Assembly: GCA_028285265.1 (NCBI GenBank)
Contig: JANQPX010000060.1
Location: 35,426 to 99,425 of the forward strand
Source of the DNA: Geminicoccaceae bacterium
Lineage (GTDB): Bacteria; Pseudomonadota; Alphaproteobacteria; Geminicoccales; Geminicoccaceae
Direction: 5' to 3'
DNA length: 64,000 nt
Part shown: piece after piece, positions 17,581 to 26,331 of the stretch
How the letters are laid out: every line of letters begins with the position of its first letter
How positions within the stretch are numbered: the first letter of the stretch is position 1
Position numbers and translations under genes: made by a program
Notes under the pieces: model-generated
Told to the model about the DNA's origin: nothing
The model's database searches: none
Seen by the model: only the letters and a program-made list of their open reading frames with translations

Positions 17581-18498
17581 TTGGGCAACTTCTTATCCGT
17601 ACCCGCGGAAGGCACCGGCCTGTCCCGCTACCTCGATGAAATCCGCCGTTTCCCGATGTTGGAAGCGGAAGAGGAGTTCATGCTTGCCAAGAAGTGGCAA
17701 GAGCAGGAACACATCGAGTCTGCCCATAAGCTAGTCACCAGCCATCTGCGGCTGGTGGCGAAGATCGCCATGGGCTATCGCGGCTATGGCCTTCCCATTA
17801 ATGAAATCATCTCAGAAGGCAATGTCGGCCTTATGCAGGCCGTCAAGCGCTTCGATCCTGATCGTGGTTTCAGGTTAGCGACCTATGCGATGTGGTGGAT
17901 CCGGGCGGCTATTCAGGAATACATCCTGCATTCGTGGTCCCTCGTAAAAATGGGCACCACAGCAGCCCAGAAGAAGCTCTTCTTCAATCTGCGCAAGTTG
18001 AAGGGCCAGATGCAAGCGATCGACGATGGTGATTTGCCTCCGGAGACCGTCAAAGCGATTGCAGATCGTCTTGATGTCACGGAAGAGGACGTCATCAGCA
18101 TGAACCGCCGATTGAGCGGTGGCGATCACTCGTTGAACGTACCGCTCAGAGCAGATGGAGATAGTGACTGGCAGGATTGGCTGGTGGATGACAGCCAGAG
18201 CCAAGAGACGACGATTGCCGATGCTGATGAGCACGATCATCGAATGTCACTACTCCATCGTGCGATGGACGTTTTGAACGAGCGCGAACGGCATATCCTT
18301 ACAGAACGACGACTGAAGGAAGAGCCAAGCACGCTTGAAGAATTGAGCCACGTTTATGACATCTCGCGCGAACGCGTCCGCCAGATCGAGGTTCGCGCGT
18401 TCGAGAAGCTGCAAAAGCAAATGAAGGCGCTGGAAGCCGAACAAGCGATTGCCATGGCACAGGCGCTTCCCTCGCCAGAGCAGCAAGCGGCTCAGTAA
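17581..18498 (+). CDS. rpoH: heat-shock sigma factor RpoH (sigma-32)
   Basis: Directs RNA polymerase to heat-shock promoters. The 305 aa protein starts GLSRYLDEIRRFPMLEAEEE, typical of RpoH. Region 2 contains LVTSHLRLVAKIAMGYRGYG and YAMWWIRAAIQEYILHSWSLVK; the RpoH box sequence around LVKMGTTAAQKKLFFNLR is present. Region 4.2 ends ISRERVRQIEVRAFEKLQ. The start is TTG, with AGGTCAGGAG eight bases upstream; no in-frame ATG fits the family N-terminus, so low-efficiency initiation is likely real. A strong hairpin follows the stop. Confidence 0.96.
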   Translation: MGNFLSVPAEGTGLSRYLDEIRRFPMLEAEEEFMLAKKWQEQEHIESAHKLVTSHLRLVAKIAMGYRGYGLPINEIISEGNVGLMQAVKRFDPDRGFRLATYAMWWIRAAIQEYILHSWSLVKMGTTAAQKKLFFNLRKLKGQMQAIDDGDLPPETVKAIADRLDVTEEDVISMNRRLSGGDHSLNVPLRADGDSDWQDWLVDDSQSQETTIADADEHDHRMSLLHRAMDVLNERERHILTERRLKEEPSTLEELSHVYDISRERVRQIEVRAFEKLQKQMKALEAEQAIAMAQALPSPEQQAAQ

Positions 18499-18507
18499 GA
18501 CGGGCAA

Positions 18508-18541
18508 GACCGGCCGGCATCATGGCAATGCCGGCCCGGTC
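18508..18541 (+). terminator. strong hairpin after rpoH
   Basis: Arms GACCGGCCGGCAT and ATGCCGGCCCGGTC pair with one bulged base around a short loop, nine bases after the rpoH stop. There is no clean U-run after it (ATCCTTCC), so it may act as an imperfect terminator or an mRNA-stabilising stem. Confidence 0.6.
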
Positions 18542-18856
18542 ATCCTTCCTAAAGAACCGATCCATCGGCGACTTTTGTTTCCCCTGAGCGAAGGTCAGCG
18601 TTCGTACCGCGCCGTTGACGCTAACCACCCTGATGTGTTGACAACTCTTCACGTTTAGAGAACGACCGTTTCTGACCGGAGGTCGGAAGCGACGTCGTGC
18701 GATGCTGGCGTTGTGCGATCCTAGGGTTTTTCGACGATACGGACGAAGCAACACTCTTTCAGCGCAGGCTGCCCATTCGCTCCATCGAGATGCAACGACA
18801 AAGGTCGATGTCACGTTGACCCAAGACTCGGTCAGCTCGGCCTCTTGAGCAAGAGT
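18542..18856. other. intergenic, no gene seen
   Basis: The stretch between the rpoH hairpin and the stop of the convergent ClpP-like gene holds only open frames lacking ribosome sites and recognisable content. I see no RNA gene or clear repeat. Confidence 0.4.
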
Positions 18857-19723
18857 TCAGTCCGGCACGATCTGGTGGATCACGCCAGCGTCTAGTAGAT
18901 GCTCGGGCAGGGGATGCCACATATCGTCATGCGGTGTCACAAAGATTTGTTCGACAAAGCTGGGGTCTAATCCCTGCCTTAGAAAAAAAGCACGATCCTT
19001 TTCCTGCTCCTCTTCAGGATCGATGAAGGCCATAACCCCATTGAGCCGATAGCTGTGAAATCCGAGAACGCCGTCTTTGCCGAGACTCCTGATCTGACCG
19101 GCGATAAAGACAATGGTACAAGCCGAACGGCAGTGGCCAGCGACGAAAGTGTCTAAACCACGGTCAATGATCTGCCTGGCAACCCCCCTCGCCTCAAAGA
19201 TCCGACCGCCATTGCTGTTCAGGATAATTCTTTCAATCGACCGCTCCTTTGCCAAAAGTGCTTTCATATCGCGTGACAGACCATTCCCGATCTGCCCTTC
19301 GATCACGACCGCCCTGTCGGCAGGAACCACGCGCAGCTGATAATCCGGTATCAGGGCATCTTCGACTCGGACAGCGTCAAGACCGAGGGTACGCTGCACC
19401 GTTGTGGCGGCACTGCCGACCGCCGTGATCAAAGCAACAACGGCTCCAGCCTGCGCAAACGTTGCGACAGTGATGCCGCCCTGTTCCTTAACGTGACGCT
19501 GACTGCTTCGCCAAAGTCCCACAAGCTGCCAGGGTAAAATGATGAGATAGGCGCCCATGAGGTACAGGACGGCGATGACAATGTCCGAAAGAGTCCCACC
19601 TGCGATCGGGGGCCGTACCGTCGTCTCACCAAAGAGGATCAGGACAAACAGGATGAAAAAGTTGACCCAAAACGCCCTTGAAAGCGAGTGCTTACCCAGC
19701 CAGTGATCGCGTAAGTATTTCAT
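18857..19723 (-). CDS. membrane-anchored ClpP/crotonase-fold periplasmic protein (COG3904-like)
   Basis: From ATG 19723 the product (288 aa) has membrane helices at about 15-35 and 42-65, and possibly a third (VVALITAVGSAATT). A periplasmic domain follows, with NSNGGRIFEARGVARQIID and GHCRSACTIVFIAG, then GFHSYRLNG. These match the ClpP/SppA-like fold, where the Ser in the CRSAC segment is the expected nucleophile and the His in FHS may take part. Earlier in-frame starts up to 19885 exist, but the sequence before MKYLRDHW does not look like protein and would overlap gnd. Probable stand-alone periplasmic protease-like protein of unknown target. Confidence 0.8.
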   Translation of the reverse strand: MKYLRDHWLGKHSLSRAFWVNFFILFVLILFGETTVRPPIAGGTLSDIVIAVLYLMGAYLIILPWQLVGLWRSSQRHVKEQGGITVATFAQAGAVVALITAVGSAATTVQRTLGLDAVRVEDALIPDYQLRVVPADRAVVIEGQIGNGLSRDMKALLAKERSIERIILNSNGGRIFEARGVARQIIDRGLDTFVAGHCRSACTIVFIAGQIRSLGKDGVLGFHSYRLNGVMAFIDPEEEQEKDRAFFLRQGLDPSFVEQIFVTPHDDMWHPLPEHLLDAGVIHQIVPD

Positions 19724-19875
19724 ATCAGAACTATCTGATGCCAGCTCGAGGGACGCCAGTCGAAAAATAGCCCGCATTGCAGAGCTTGATCTGATACCGG
19801 CATGATCGTCGAGGCATTGCCTGGACCGACGGCATATGCGACATCCAACCTTTATGCCACCGTCGGGATAGAGGA

Positions 19876-21291
19876 ATGGAACCACAAGCAGACATCGGCC
19901 TGATCGGCCTTGCGGTCATGGGTCAGAATCTGGCGCTCAATATCGCCGACAATGGTCATCGCGTAGCGGTGTTCAATCGATCCGCCGAGCGGACCAGGGC
20001 ATTCGTTGACAGCCCGGAAGCCAAGGGGAGGCCCATCATCCCGACCTATGACCTTGCTGAGCTGGTCAAGGCCATCAAGAAACCTAGGGCCATCATCATG
20101 ATGGTGAAAGCTGGCGATCCGGTCGATCAACAGATCGACCAGCTTCTGCCGCTTATTGAGCCGGGCGATATTCTGGTTGATGGAGGCAACGCGCTCTATC
20201 AGGACACCATCCGGCGTGAATCAGCACTTCGCCAGCAGGGCATTCGCTTCATCGGCACGGGTATCTCCGGCGGCGAAGAAGGCGCACGCAATGGCCCCTC
20301 GATTATGGCTGGCGGTGAGGCGGACGCCCTCGGTCGCGTCGCGCAGATCTTTGAGGCCATCGCTGCAAAGGTGGACGATGAATCCTGTTACGCTCACATC
20401 GGTAGTGATGGTGCAGGTCACTTCGTCAAAATGATGCACAACGGCATCGAATATGCCGATATGCAGCTCATTGCGGAAGCCTATGCACTTTTGAAAGGTC
20501 CGGCAGCCCTAAGTCATCTTGAGATGCGTGACATCTTTGCAAGCTGGAACAAAGGCGAGCTGGATAGCTATCTGATTGAAATAACGGCAGACATTCTCGG
20601 CAAGAACGACCCTGAGACTGGTCGCCCCATGGTCGAGGTGATTCTCGATCGCGCTGGGCAAAAGGGAACGGGCGGTTGGGCCGTGCGCGCCGCACTCGAC
20701 TATGGCAGCACGGCACCGACGATCGCAGCGGCAGTCGAGGCGCGCACGCTTTCCTCGATGAAGACTGAACGCGTCACGGCAGCGACGAGACTTGGCGGTC
20801 CGGACCCGTCGCAAGGCCTTGATCATAGGACGGTTATCGATCAGCTGGAACTGGCCCTGCTTGCCAGTAAGGTCTGCGCCTACGCTCAGGGCTTTGCCGT
20901 GATGGACGCTGCGGCGGCAGAGCATGGCTGGACGCTCAACAAGGCAGAAATCGCGAGCATCTGGCGCGGCGGCTGTATCATCCGCGCGCGCTTTCTTCGT
21001 CACATCAGGGCGGCCTATCAACGAGACCCTAAGCTTCCCAATCTTATGCTCGATCCTTACTTCGCCGAGCTCCTCGAACGCGCGCAGCCTGCATGGCGTA
21101 ACATCGTCACACTTGGCCTACAACAGGGCCTACCGCTTCCAGCCTTTAGCTCCGCACTCGCCTATTACGATGGCTATCGATCGGCAACGCTTCCGGCGAA
21201 TCTCATCCAAGCGCAGCGAGATTATTTCGGCGCGCACACCTATGAACGTATCGATCAGGAAGGGACGTTCCACACGGACTGGTCAGAATAA
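19876..21291 (+). CDS. gnd: 6-phosphogluconate dehydrogenase, decarboxylating
   Basis: Oxidative pentose phosphate enzyme converting 6-phosphogluconate to ribulose 5-phosphate, CO2 and NADPH. The 471 aa length fits the long (E. coli-type) form. The N-terminal Rossmann motif is GLAVMGQNLALNIADNGH, followed by VDGGNALYQDT. The substrate/catalytic motif GTGISGGEEGARNGPSIM is near 128, and the catalytic Lys/Asn segment HFVKMMHNGIEYADMQ near 185. The C-terminal all-helical domain includes RIGQKGT-like DRAGQKGTGGW and a YFGAHTYERID tail. Diverges from the ClpP-like gene. Confidence 0.97.
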   Translation: MEPQADIGLIGLAVMGQNLALNIADNGHRVAVFNRSAERTRAFVDSPEAKGRPIIPTYDLAELVKAIKKPRAIIMMVKAGDPVDQQIDQLLPLIEPGDILVDGGNALYQDTIRRESALRQQGIRFIGTGISGGEEGARNGPSIMAGGEADALGRVAQIFEAIAAKVDDESCYAHIGSDGAGHFVKMMHNGIEYADMQLIAEAYALLKGPAALSHLEMRDIFASWNKGELDSYLIEITADILGKNDPETGRPMVEVILDRAGQKGTGGWAVRAALDYGSTAPTIAAAVEARTLSSMKTERVTAATRLGGPDPSQGLDHRTVIDQLELALLASKVCAYAQGFAVMDAAAAEHGWTLNKAEIASIWRGGCIIRARFLRHIRAAYQRDPKLPNLMLDPYFAELLERAQPAWRNIVTLGLQQGLPLPAFSSALAYYDGYRSATLPANLIQAQRDYFGAHTYERIDQEGTFHTDWSE

Positions 21292-21327
21292 GAAACGTTT
21301 GGTCGCGCCGCCCGATCATGTGTTGCT

Positions 21328-22785
21328 ATGGTGCCTGTGATGCTTGGATGGTTTCTGGTTGTCATCTTGATAGTCTTCGGTTCGATCACCGAGCCGGCGG
21401 CGGCGGACACATCTTGTGTGGTGGAAGCCGACCACCCATTGATCGGCGAAGCGCGATGGTACGGCCTCTATTTTGAAGATCGCAAGATCGGACACGCCAC
21501 GACCGCTATGGCTGTCGAAAAACCGGCTGATCCCGACATCACATCAAATGTCATCGTCCAGCGATTCGCTATGACCTTCAGACTGGAAAAGACGGAAGAA
21601 ACGATCGAGCAGATTCGACGCTTCGATGCCAAGCCTCCTCACCGACTTTTAGATGGTGCCTTTACCACAGCGGATCGGCAAATCACCTACCAACAACAAG
21701 ATCATGCACTGGAGATGAAGGAAGATGGCCTCATCAGAGCTTGGCCAGGGCTCGAGCGTCATCTCTGCGACGAGGAGGATATCGCGGTCCATCGCTTCTT
21801 AACCAGCAACCCTCCGATCGGTGCGCGTCTCGAGACGATCGATTTTGATGTCGAACAGCAAGTCTTGGCAAGCTCGACCCATGATCTCGATGAGGTTAGT
21901 CGCCGGAGGATTCTCGGCGCTAGTCATCTCTTTCAATCACTGCGCACAGAATCCTCGAGTGACGTCTTCTCTTATGTCGCCAAGACCCGCTTCCAAAATG
22001 GAGAAGCAGTCAATCTATTCGTCGGCCCAATCGAACTCCGCGCTGAGACCCAGGCGATCGCCCATCAGCCCAATCAAGGGGTCGATCTCTTTGCTGAGTT
22101 TGAAAAGCCACTGAACCGTCCGTTGGCTCGACTAGCGGCTGTTCGATCCCTGAGCTTGAAGGCCACAATCGACGACGAGGCCATGACGATACGCGATGTT
22201 GTTCAGGACTCCTTTGGCCAACGCGTGGAATACCTGGATCATCAGACCGCCATGATCCATCTGAGTGACCAGCCCGCACTGGACGATGGGGCTGATTTTG
22301 AGCGCTTCCGTCGAGCGACCTCGACACACCCGGCTGACCATCCGAGAATTCGGTCCATAGTTGATGAAATCAAAGGCACATTGGAAACAACAGCGGATGA
22401 TCGGACGCTCGCTGAAGCCATGATCAGGTTTGTTGCTGACTTCATCGAGATCGTGCCTGAAAGTCCGTATCACTATCACACGACATCCGTCTTCGACATC
22501 CTCGACAACCGCACGGGCGATTGCACGGAGCACAGTCAGCTCTTTGTCACGCTGGCGCGTGCCGCTGGCCTGGCTGCGCGTGAGGTATCAGGCTTTGTCT
22601 ATGGCGGTAACGATCAGACACCTTCACTTGGCGGGCATGCTTGGGTGGAAGTCTTGATCGATGGCCGTTGGATCGGCATGGACCCAACATGGGAAGAGGT
22701 CCGGCTGAACAAATCGCATGTACAAACACGGGGTATGCTTGTGCCAAGCCTAGCGTTCGAGGTCATCGAGATCGAATATGACTGA
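21328..22785 (+). CDS. secreted transglutaminase-like protein
   Basis: A 485 aa protein with a signal peptide ending about EPAAA/DTSC. The C-terminal transglutaminase-core domain shows the Cys-His-Asp triad: GDCTEHSQLFV near residue 396, GGHAWVEV near 433 and MDPTWEE near 449. The N-terminal 300 residues form a beta-rich region of the type preceding bacterial transglutaminase cores (YGLYFEDRKIGHA). Bacterial relatives act as proteases or cross-linkers in the periplasm; the target is unknown. It starts 36 bases after gnd and may be transcribed with it. Confidence 0.88.
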   Translation: MVPVMLGWFLVVILIVFGSITEPAAADTSCVVEADHPLIGEARWYGLYFEDRKIGHATTAMAVEKPADPDITSNVIVQRFAMTFRLEKTEETIEQIRRFDAKPPHRLLDGAFTTADRQITYQQQDHALEMKEDGLIRAWPGLERHLCDEEDIAVHRFLTSNPPIGARLETIDFDVEQQVLASSTHDLDEVSRRRILGASHLFQSLRTESSSDVFSYVAKTRFQNGEAVNLFVGPIELRAETQAIAHQPNQGVDLFAEFEKPLNRPLARLAAVRSLSLKATIDDEAMTIRDVVQDSFGQRVEYLDHQTAMIHLSDQPALDDGADFERFRRATSTHPADHPRIRSIVDEIKGTLETTADDRTLAEAMIRFVADFIEIVPESPYHYHTTSVFDILDNRTGDCTEHSQLFVTLARAAGLAAREVSGFVYGGNDQTPSLGGHAWVEVLIDGRWIGMDPTWEEVRLNKSHVQTRGMLVPSLAFEVIEIEYD

Positions 22786-22907
22786 TTGAGGCATCCCATC
22801 GATCTCGCGGCATGCTTGCGGTTGCTGCCCGCAGCTTCTAAATTGCGCGACCGCTGACGGGTCAGCCGTCACGAGTTTATCATCGAATCCCACTGCACCA
22901 TCTTTGG

Positions 22908-24071
22908 ATGCCCATGACCAAAGCCTTAGCAGACGGAATGGTCGAGGTTCGGGAGGTTGCCGACCGAGCGGACTTACGGGCATTCATCGATTTGCCCAAT
23001 CAGCTCTATCGACATCAGAACACTTACGTGCCGCCGCTCGCCATGGAGCGGGACGAAACCTTGAACACTGCCAAGAATGCCTATTTCGAGCACGCGGACG
23101 GACAATATTGGCTGGCGTTCCGTGGCGATCGACCCGTCGGCAGGATCAGCGCACAGATCGACCAACTTCACCTCGAACGCTACCGAGATGATGCTGGCCA
23201 TTTTGGGCTCATTGACGCTGAAGATGATCAGGAAGTGTTTCATAGGCTGCTGGCTACGGCCGAGGCTTGGCTTGGTGAACGAGGAATGAAACGAGCTCGC
23301 GGACCATTCAACCTCTCCATCAACGAGGAATGTGGCCTTCTCATTGCTGGGTTTGATCACCCGGCGATGATGCTGATGCCCTTTGCACCTCCTTATGCTG
23401 CTGAACGGCTGGAACGGAGCGGTTACCAGCCCACCAAGGATCTCCTTGCCTATACGCTCGATGTCGAGGAGACGATTCAAATCCGTGGCGAACGTTTTTT
23501 GGAACGTATTAGTCAGGAAGCTCGCATTACCGTCCGACAAATCGAGACAAAGCGGTATCTCGACGAACTCGCAGTCGTTCTCGACATCTTCAACGATGCC
23601 TGGGCCGACAATTGGGGTTTTGTCCCCTTCACCGATGCCGAAATGCGTCAGATCGCCAAGAGCATGCGCCCCTTGGTGCGACCACGCCTTAATTATATTG
23701 CCGAGGTCGACGGCGAGCCTGCAGCCATGGTGATCTGCCTCCCTAATCTCTATGAAATCATCGCCGATCTCGACGGCAAGCTGCTTCCCTTTGGCTGGGC
23801 TAAGTTGCTGTGGCGTCTGAAGATGCACAGCTTTAAGAGTTGCCGTGTGCCACTGATGGGGGTGCGGAAGCGTTACCATGGCACGATGATCGGCTCAGCG
23901 CTGCTGCCATTGCTCCTGAAGTCGCTTCATCACGGGCTCCTCACCGAGGGCTTCTCACGTGTCGAGATGTCCTGGGTCCTTGATGACAATAAGCCGATGC
24001 GCCGTATCCTTGAGGAGCTAGGTGCCGACGCATATCGGACCTATCGGCTCTTCGAAAAGCAGTTGAATTGA
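22908..24071 (+). CDS. long GNAT-fold acyltransferase
   Basis: A 387 aa protein of a two-lobed GNAT-like family. The N-lobe carries YVPPLAMERDETLN, then PVGRISAQID and GMKRARGPFNLSINEECG near 145; the C-lobe carries KRYHGTMIGSALLPLLLKS and EMSWVLDDNKPMRRILEELG, which are GNAT acyl-CoA-binding and terminal motifs. Substrate is unknown. Its stop overlaps the next start (ATGA), so it is made with the nucleotidyltransferase. An ATG at 22914 is an alternative start. Members of this long GNAT type include lipid N-acyltransferases; I do not assign that role. Confidence 0.8.
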   Translation: MPMTKALADGMVEVREVADRADLRAFIDLPNQLYRHQNTYVPPLAMERDETLNTAKNAYFEHADGQYWLAFRGDRPVGRISAQIDQLHLERYRDDAGHFGLIDAEDDQEVFHRLLATAEAWLGERGMKRARGPFNLSINEECGLLIAGFDHPAMMLMPFAPPYAAERLERSGYQPTKDLLAYTLDVEETIQIRGERFLERISQEARITVRQIETKRYLDELAVVLDIFNDAWADNWGFVPFTDAEMRQIAKSMRPLVRPRLNYIAEVDGEPAAMVICLPNLYEIIADLDGKLLPFGWAKLLWRLKMHSFKSCRVPLMGVRKRYHGTMIGSALLPLLLKSLHHGLLTEGFSRVEMSWVLDDNKPMRRILEELGADAYRTYRLFEKQLN

Positions 24072-24892
24072 TGGATCGACCACGCCAGGCCTTAGTTCTT
24101 GCAGGCTCTCGCGGGCCGACCGATCCGGTTGCAAGCGCGGTCGGACTGCCACACAAGGCCTTGGTCCCCGTTGGCGGCATTCCAATGTTGGAGCGCGTCG
24201 TTAGCACCCTCTTCGCTTCTCCTGACATCGACCACATCATCCTTTGCACTGATCCGGACTTTGCAAGACACGGCTTCGGTTCCGCCCTGACAAGAGCGAT
24301 CGATGAAGGCCGAATAACTCTCGCTTCGCCCAAGCCCTCACCCAGTCAAAGTGTGGCGCATGTGCTCGATAGCTTGGTCGAGAGGCCCGCTTATCCTCTG
24401 TTGATCACGACAGCGGATCATCCGCTCCTGACAACGCCAATTGTCGAACATTTGATCGCCAATGCGCCGCCTTCTTCTGACTTTGTGGTTGGTCTTGCCA
24501 ACGCAACGACCATCAAGAGGTCATATCCTGACGCGATCCGCACCTTCTACCGCTTCAAAGGGCAGGGATACAGCGGTTGCAATCTATTCCTTGCAACCAC
24601 GCCTAAGGCCCGGCAGATCGTCGACTTCTGGCAACAGGTTGAACGTCATCGGAAGAACCCCCTCCGTTTGGTTGCAACCGTTGGGATGTTGCCACTCCTG
24701 CAGTTTGTCATCGGCCAGCTTGGTATCGACGATGCCCTTGCTCATCTCTCGAAGCGGATCGGCGTGAATATTGGCATGGTTGACATGCCGTTTGCCGAGG
24801 CTGCGATCGACGTCGACAAACCAAGCGATCTCGATCTCGTCGAAACGATTCTCAGCACAAAACCCAACGTTGCTCAGACGCCAAGCTTATGA
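24068..24892 (+). CDS. MobA-like nucleotidyltransferase
   Basis: A GT-A fold nucleotidyltransferase domain of 274 aa. It opens with ALVLAGSRGPTDPVA (nucleotide-binding loop, lacking the usual GxxxR-MG spacing but similar), then LPHKALVPVGGIPMLERVV, which carries the conserved Lys for sugar or molybdopterin nucleotidyl transfer. LLITTADHPLLT supplies the metal-binding Asp near 120, and DVDKPSDLDLVE is the C-terminal metal site. Family members activate sugars, cofactors or lipid heads with CTP or GTP. Four-base overlap with the GNAT gene means co-translation. Its 3' end overlaps the convergent HAD gene by 19 bases. Confidence 0.82.
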   Translation: MMDRPRQALVLAGSRGPTDPVASAVGLPHKALVPVGGIPMLERVVSTLFASPDIDHIILCTDPDFARHGFGSALTRAIDEGRITLASPKPSPSQSVAHVLDSLVERPAYPLLITTADHPLLTTPIVEHLIANAPPSSDFVVGLANATTIKRSYPDAIRTFYRFKGQGYSGCNLFLATTPKARQIVDFWQQVERHRKNPLRLVATVGMLPLLQFVIGQLGIDDALAHLSKRIGVNIGMVDMPFAEAAIDVDKPSDLDLVETILSTKPNVAQTPSL

Positions 24893-25587
24893 GCTAGATC
24901 TTCGAAGTCATCAGCGATGATGTCAAAGTCGTGCTCCGCGGCGAAGTCCGCCTTTTGATGAGCACCATATTCGTCAATCCTCGGCACGAATGCGGTTTTC
25001 ATGCCCGTTGCCGCCGCCGCGACAAGGTCGCTATTGTGTGCCGCTACCATCAGGCAGCGGCTGGGATGGAGATCGAGAAGCGCTGCGGCACGCTTATAAG
25101 CCTCTGGCTCGGGCTTGTATGCCTCTGCGATTTCGGCACCAAGAATGACGTCCCAACCAAGCCCCTCATGTTTGGCAAGGTTCACCATCAGTGAGACATT
25201 GCCATTCGAAAGCGGGGCAATGATGAAGCGCTGTTTGAGACGAGCCAGCCCTTTCGTGACGTCCGGCCATGCAGGCAGGCGGTGCCAAGCGCGGTTCAAC
25301 TGGTCGGTCGTGTCGTCAGACACGCCATCGATCTCGAACTCCCGAAAGACATCCAAGAGGTTCTCACGATGAAGCACGTCCAAACGAACAAAGGGGCGAC
25401 GCCGCGCCCGAACTTCTTCCATCGACGGTTGGTAACGTGCCCGCCAGGCAAGGGCAAAGGCCTGACCGTCAACATGGTGCCCCTCCGCCGCAAGGATGTT
25501 TTCGGCCTCCTTTGCAATGCCGTTTCGCCAGTCTACGACTGTGCCAAAGACATCGAAGGTAAGCGCCTCAATTTCCGGTTCCGCCAT
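24874..25587 (-). CDS. haloacid-dehalogenase-type hydrolase
   Basis: HAD superfamily enzyme of 237 aa, similar to L-2-haloacid dehalogenase. Motif I is LTFDVFGTVVDWR (nucleophile first Asp), motif II is IIAPLSNGNVSL, motif III has the Lys in AEAYKPEPEAYKRAA, and motif IV is MVAAHNSDLVAAAATGMKTAFV. The usual second-motif Asp of phosphatases (DxD) is DVF here, which favours the dehalogenase branch. The start at 25587 is chosen because upstream residues do not match the family. Overlaps the convergent nucleotidyltransferase by 19 bases. Confidence 0.9.
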   Translation of the reverse strand: MAEPEIEALTFDVFGTVVDWRNGIAKEAENILAAEGHHVDGQAFALAWRARYQPSMEEVRARRRPFVRLDVLHRENLLDVFREFEIDGVSDDTTDQLNRAWHRLPAWPDVTKGLARLKQRFIIAPLSNGNVSLMVNLAKHEGLGWDVILGAEIAEAYKPEPEAYKRAAALLDLHPSRCLMVAAHNSDLVAAAATGMKTAFVPRIDEYGAHQKADFAAEHDFDIIADDFEDLAHKLGV

Positions 25588-25751
25588 GTCGTGTACCCCA
25601 TCAAACTCCATGATCAGTTTGCCCGAAAAAGCCGGTGAGTAAAGCGTGCTCGACAAGTGTTGATTGCGGGTCGAGACTTGTCTGAATATTCAATCCAGTT
25701 GATGTCCTTGGTATGGATGGGTCTCATGGCAACACATCGGCGGTTTGACCA

Positions 25752-26219
25752 GTGATGGAGTCTCATAGGAAGAAGCTCTTTCTCGACGATCTCGAGGCCG
25801 GCCAGGTTTATCACCTCGGCCGTCAGACATTGTCAGAGGAGGAGATCATTACGTTCGCGACGCGCTATGATCCCCAGCCCTTTCATATCGACCCAGACGC
25901 TGCGTCCCAGTCAATCTATGGCGGTGTCATCGCCAGTGGCTGGCAGACAGCATGCATGTTTACGCGACTTTTCGTTGATGGCCTGCTGAATCGATCTGCG
26001 GCGATGGGCTCGCCGGGACTGGATGAGCTTCGATGGCTGAAGCCGGTGAGACCTGGTGAAACCCTGACTGCCAGCGTTGAGGTCCTTGACGTTCGGGACA
26101 GCCGATCGAAACCTGATCGCGGTCTCGTTAAGCTCCGATGTATCGTTGCTGACTCCAGCGATGATGAGGTAATGACTTTTGTAGCTAATGTCCTGTTCCA
26201 AAAGAACGAAACAGGCTAG
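25752..26219 (+). CDS. MaoC-like hot-dog-fold dehydratase
   Basis: A 155 aa single hot-dog domain typical of (R)-enoyl-CoA hydratases of the MaoC family. The hydratase-2 motif is visible as ATRYDPQPFHIDPDAA, with the catalytic Asp and His, followed by YGGVIASGWQTACMF. It would hydrate enoyl-CoA in fatty-acid or short-chain acid breakdown. Starts at ATG 25752, or AUG-proximal alternatives. Stands alone between a divergent HAD gene and a peptidoglycan-binding gene. Confidence 0.88.
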   Translation: MMESHRKKLFLDDLEAGQVYHLGRQTLSEEEIITFATRYDPQPFHIDPDAASQSIYGGVIASGWQTACMFTRLFVDGLLNRSAAMGSPGLDELRWLKPVRPGETLTASVEVLDVRDSRSKPDRGLVKLRCIVADSSDDEVMTFVANVLFQKNETG

Positions 26220-26331
26220 AACTGCCGAATCTTTGGTTGGTGACGTGAATTGATAGGCTTGAGGTCAACTTGCTGATTGATGTCCAGGGCGCACTCCAGT
26301 CCATGGACGAGGTGCAATCCGGGGAGTGAAC

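Noticed and set aside
22974..23879. 301-codon minus-strand frame
   Set aside because: Antisense to the GNAT gene with all its motifs; histidine- and leucine-rich codon shadow.
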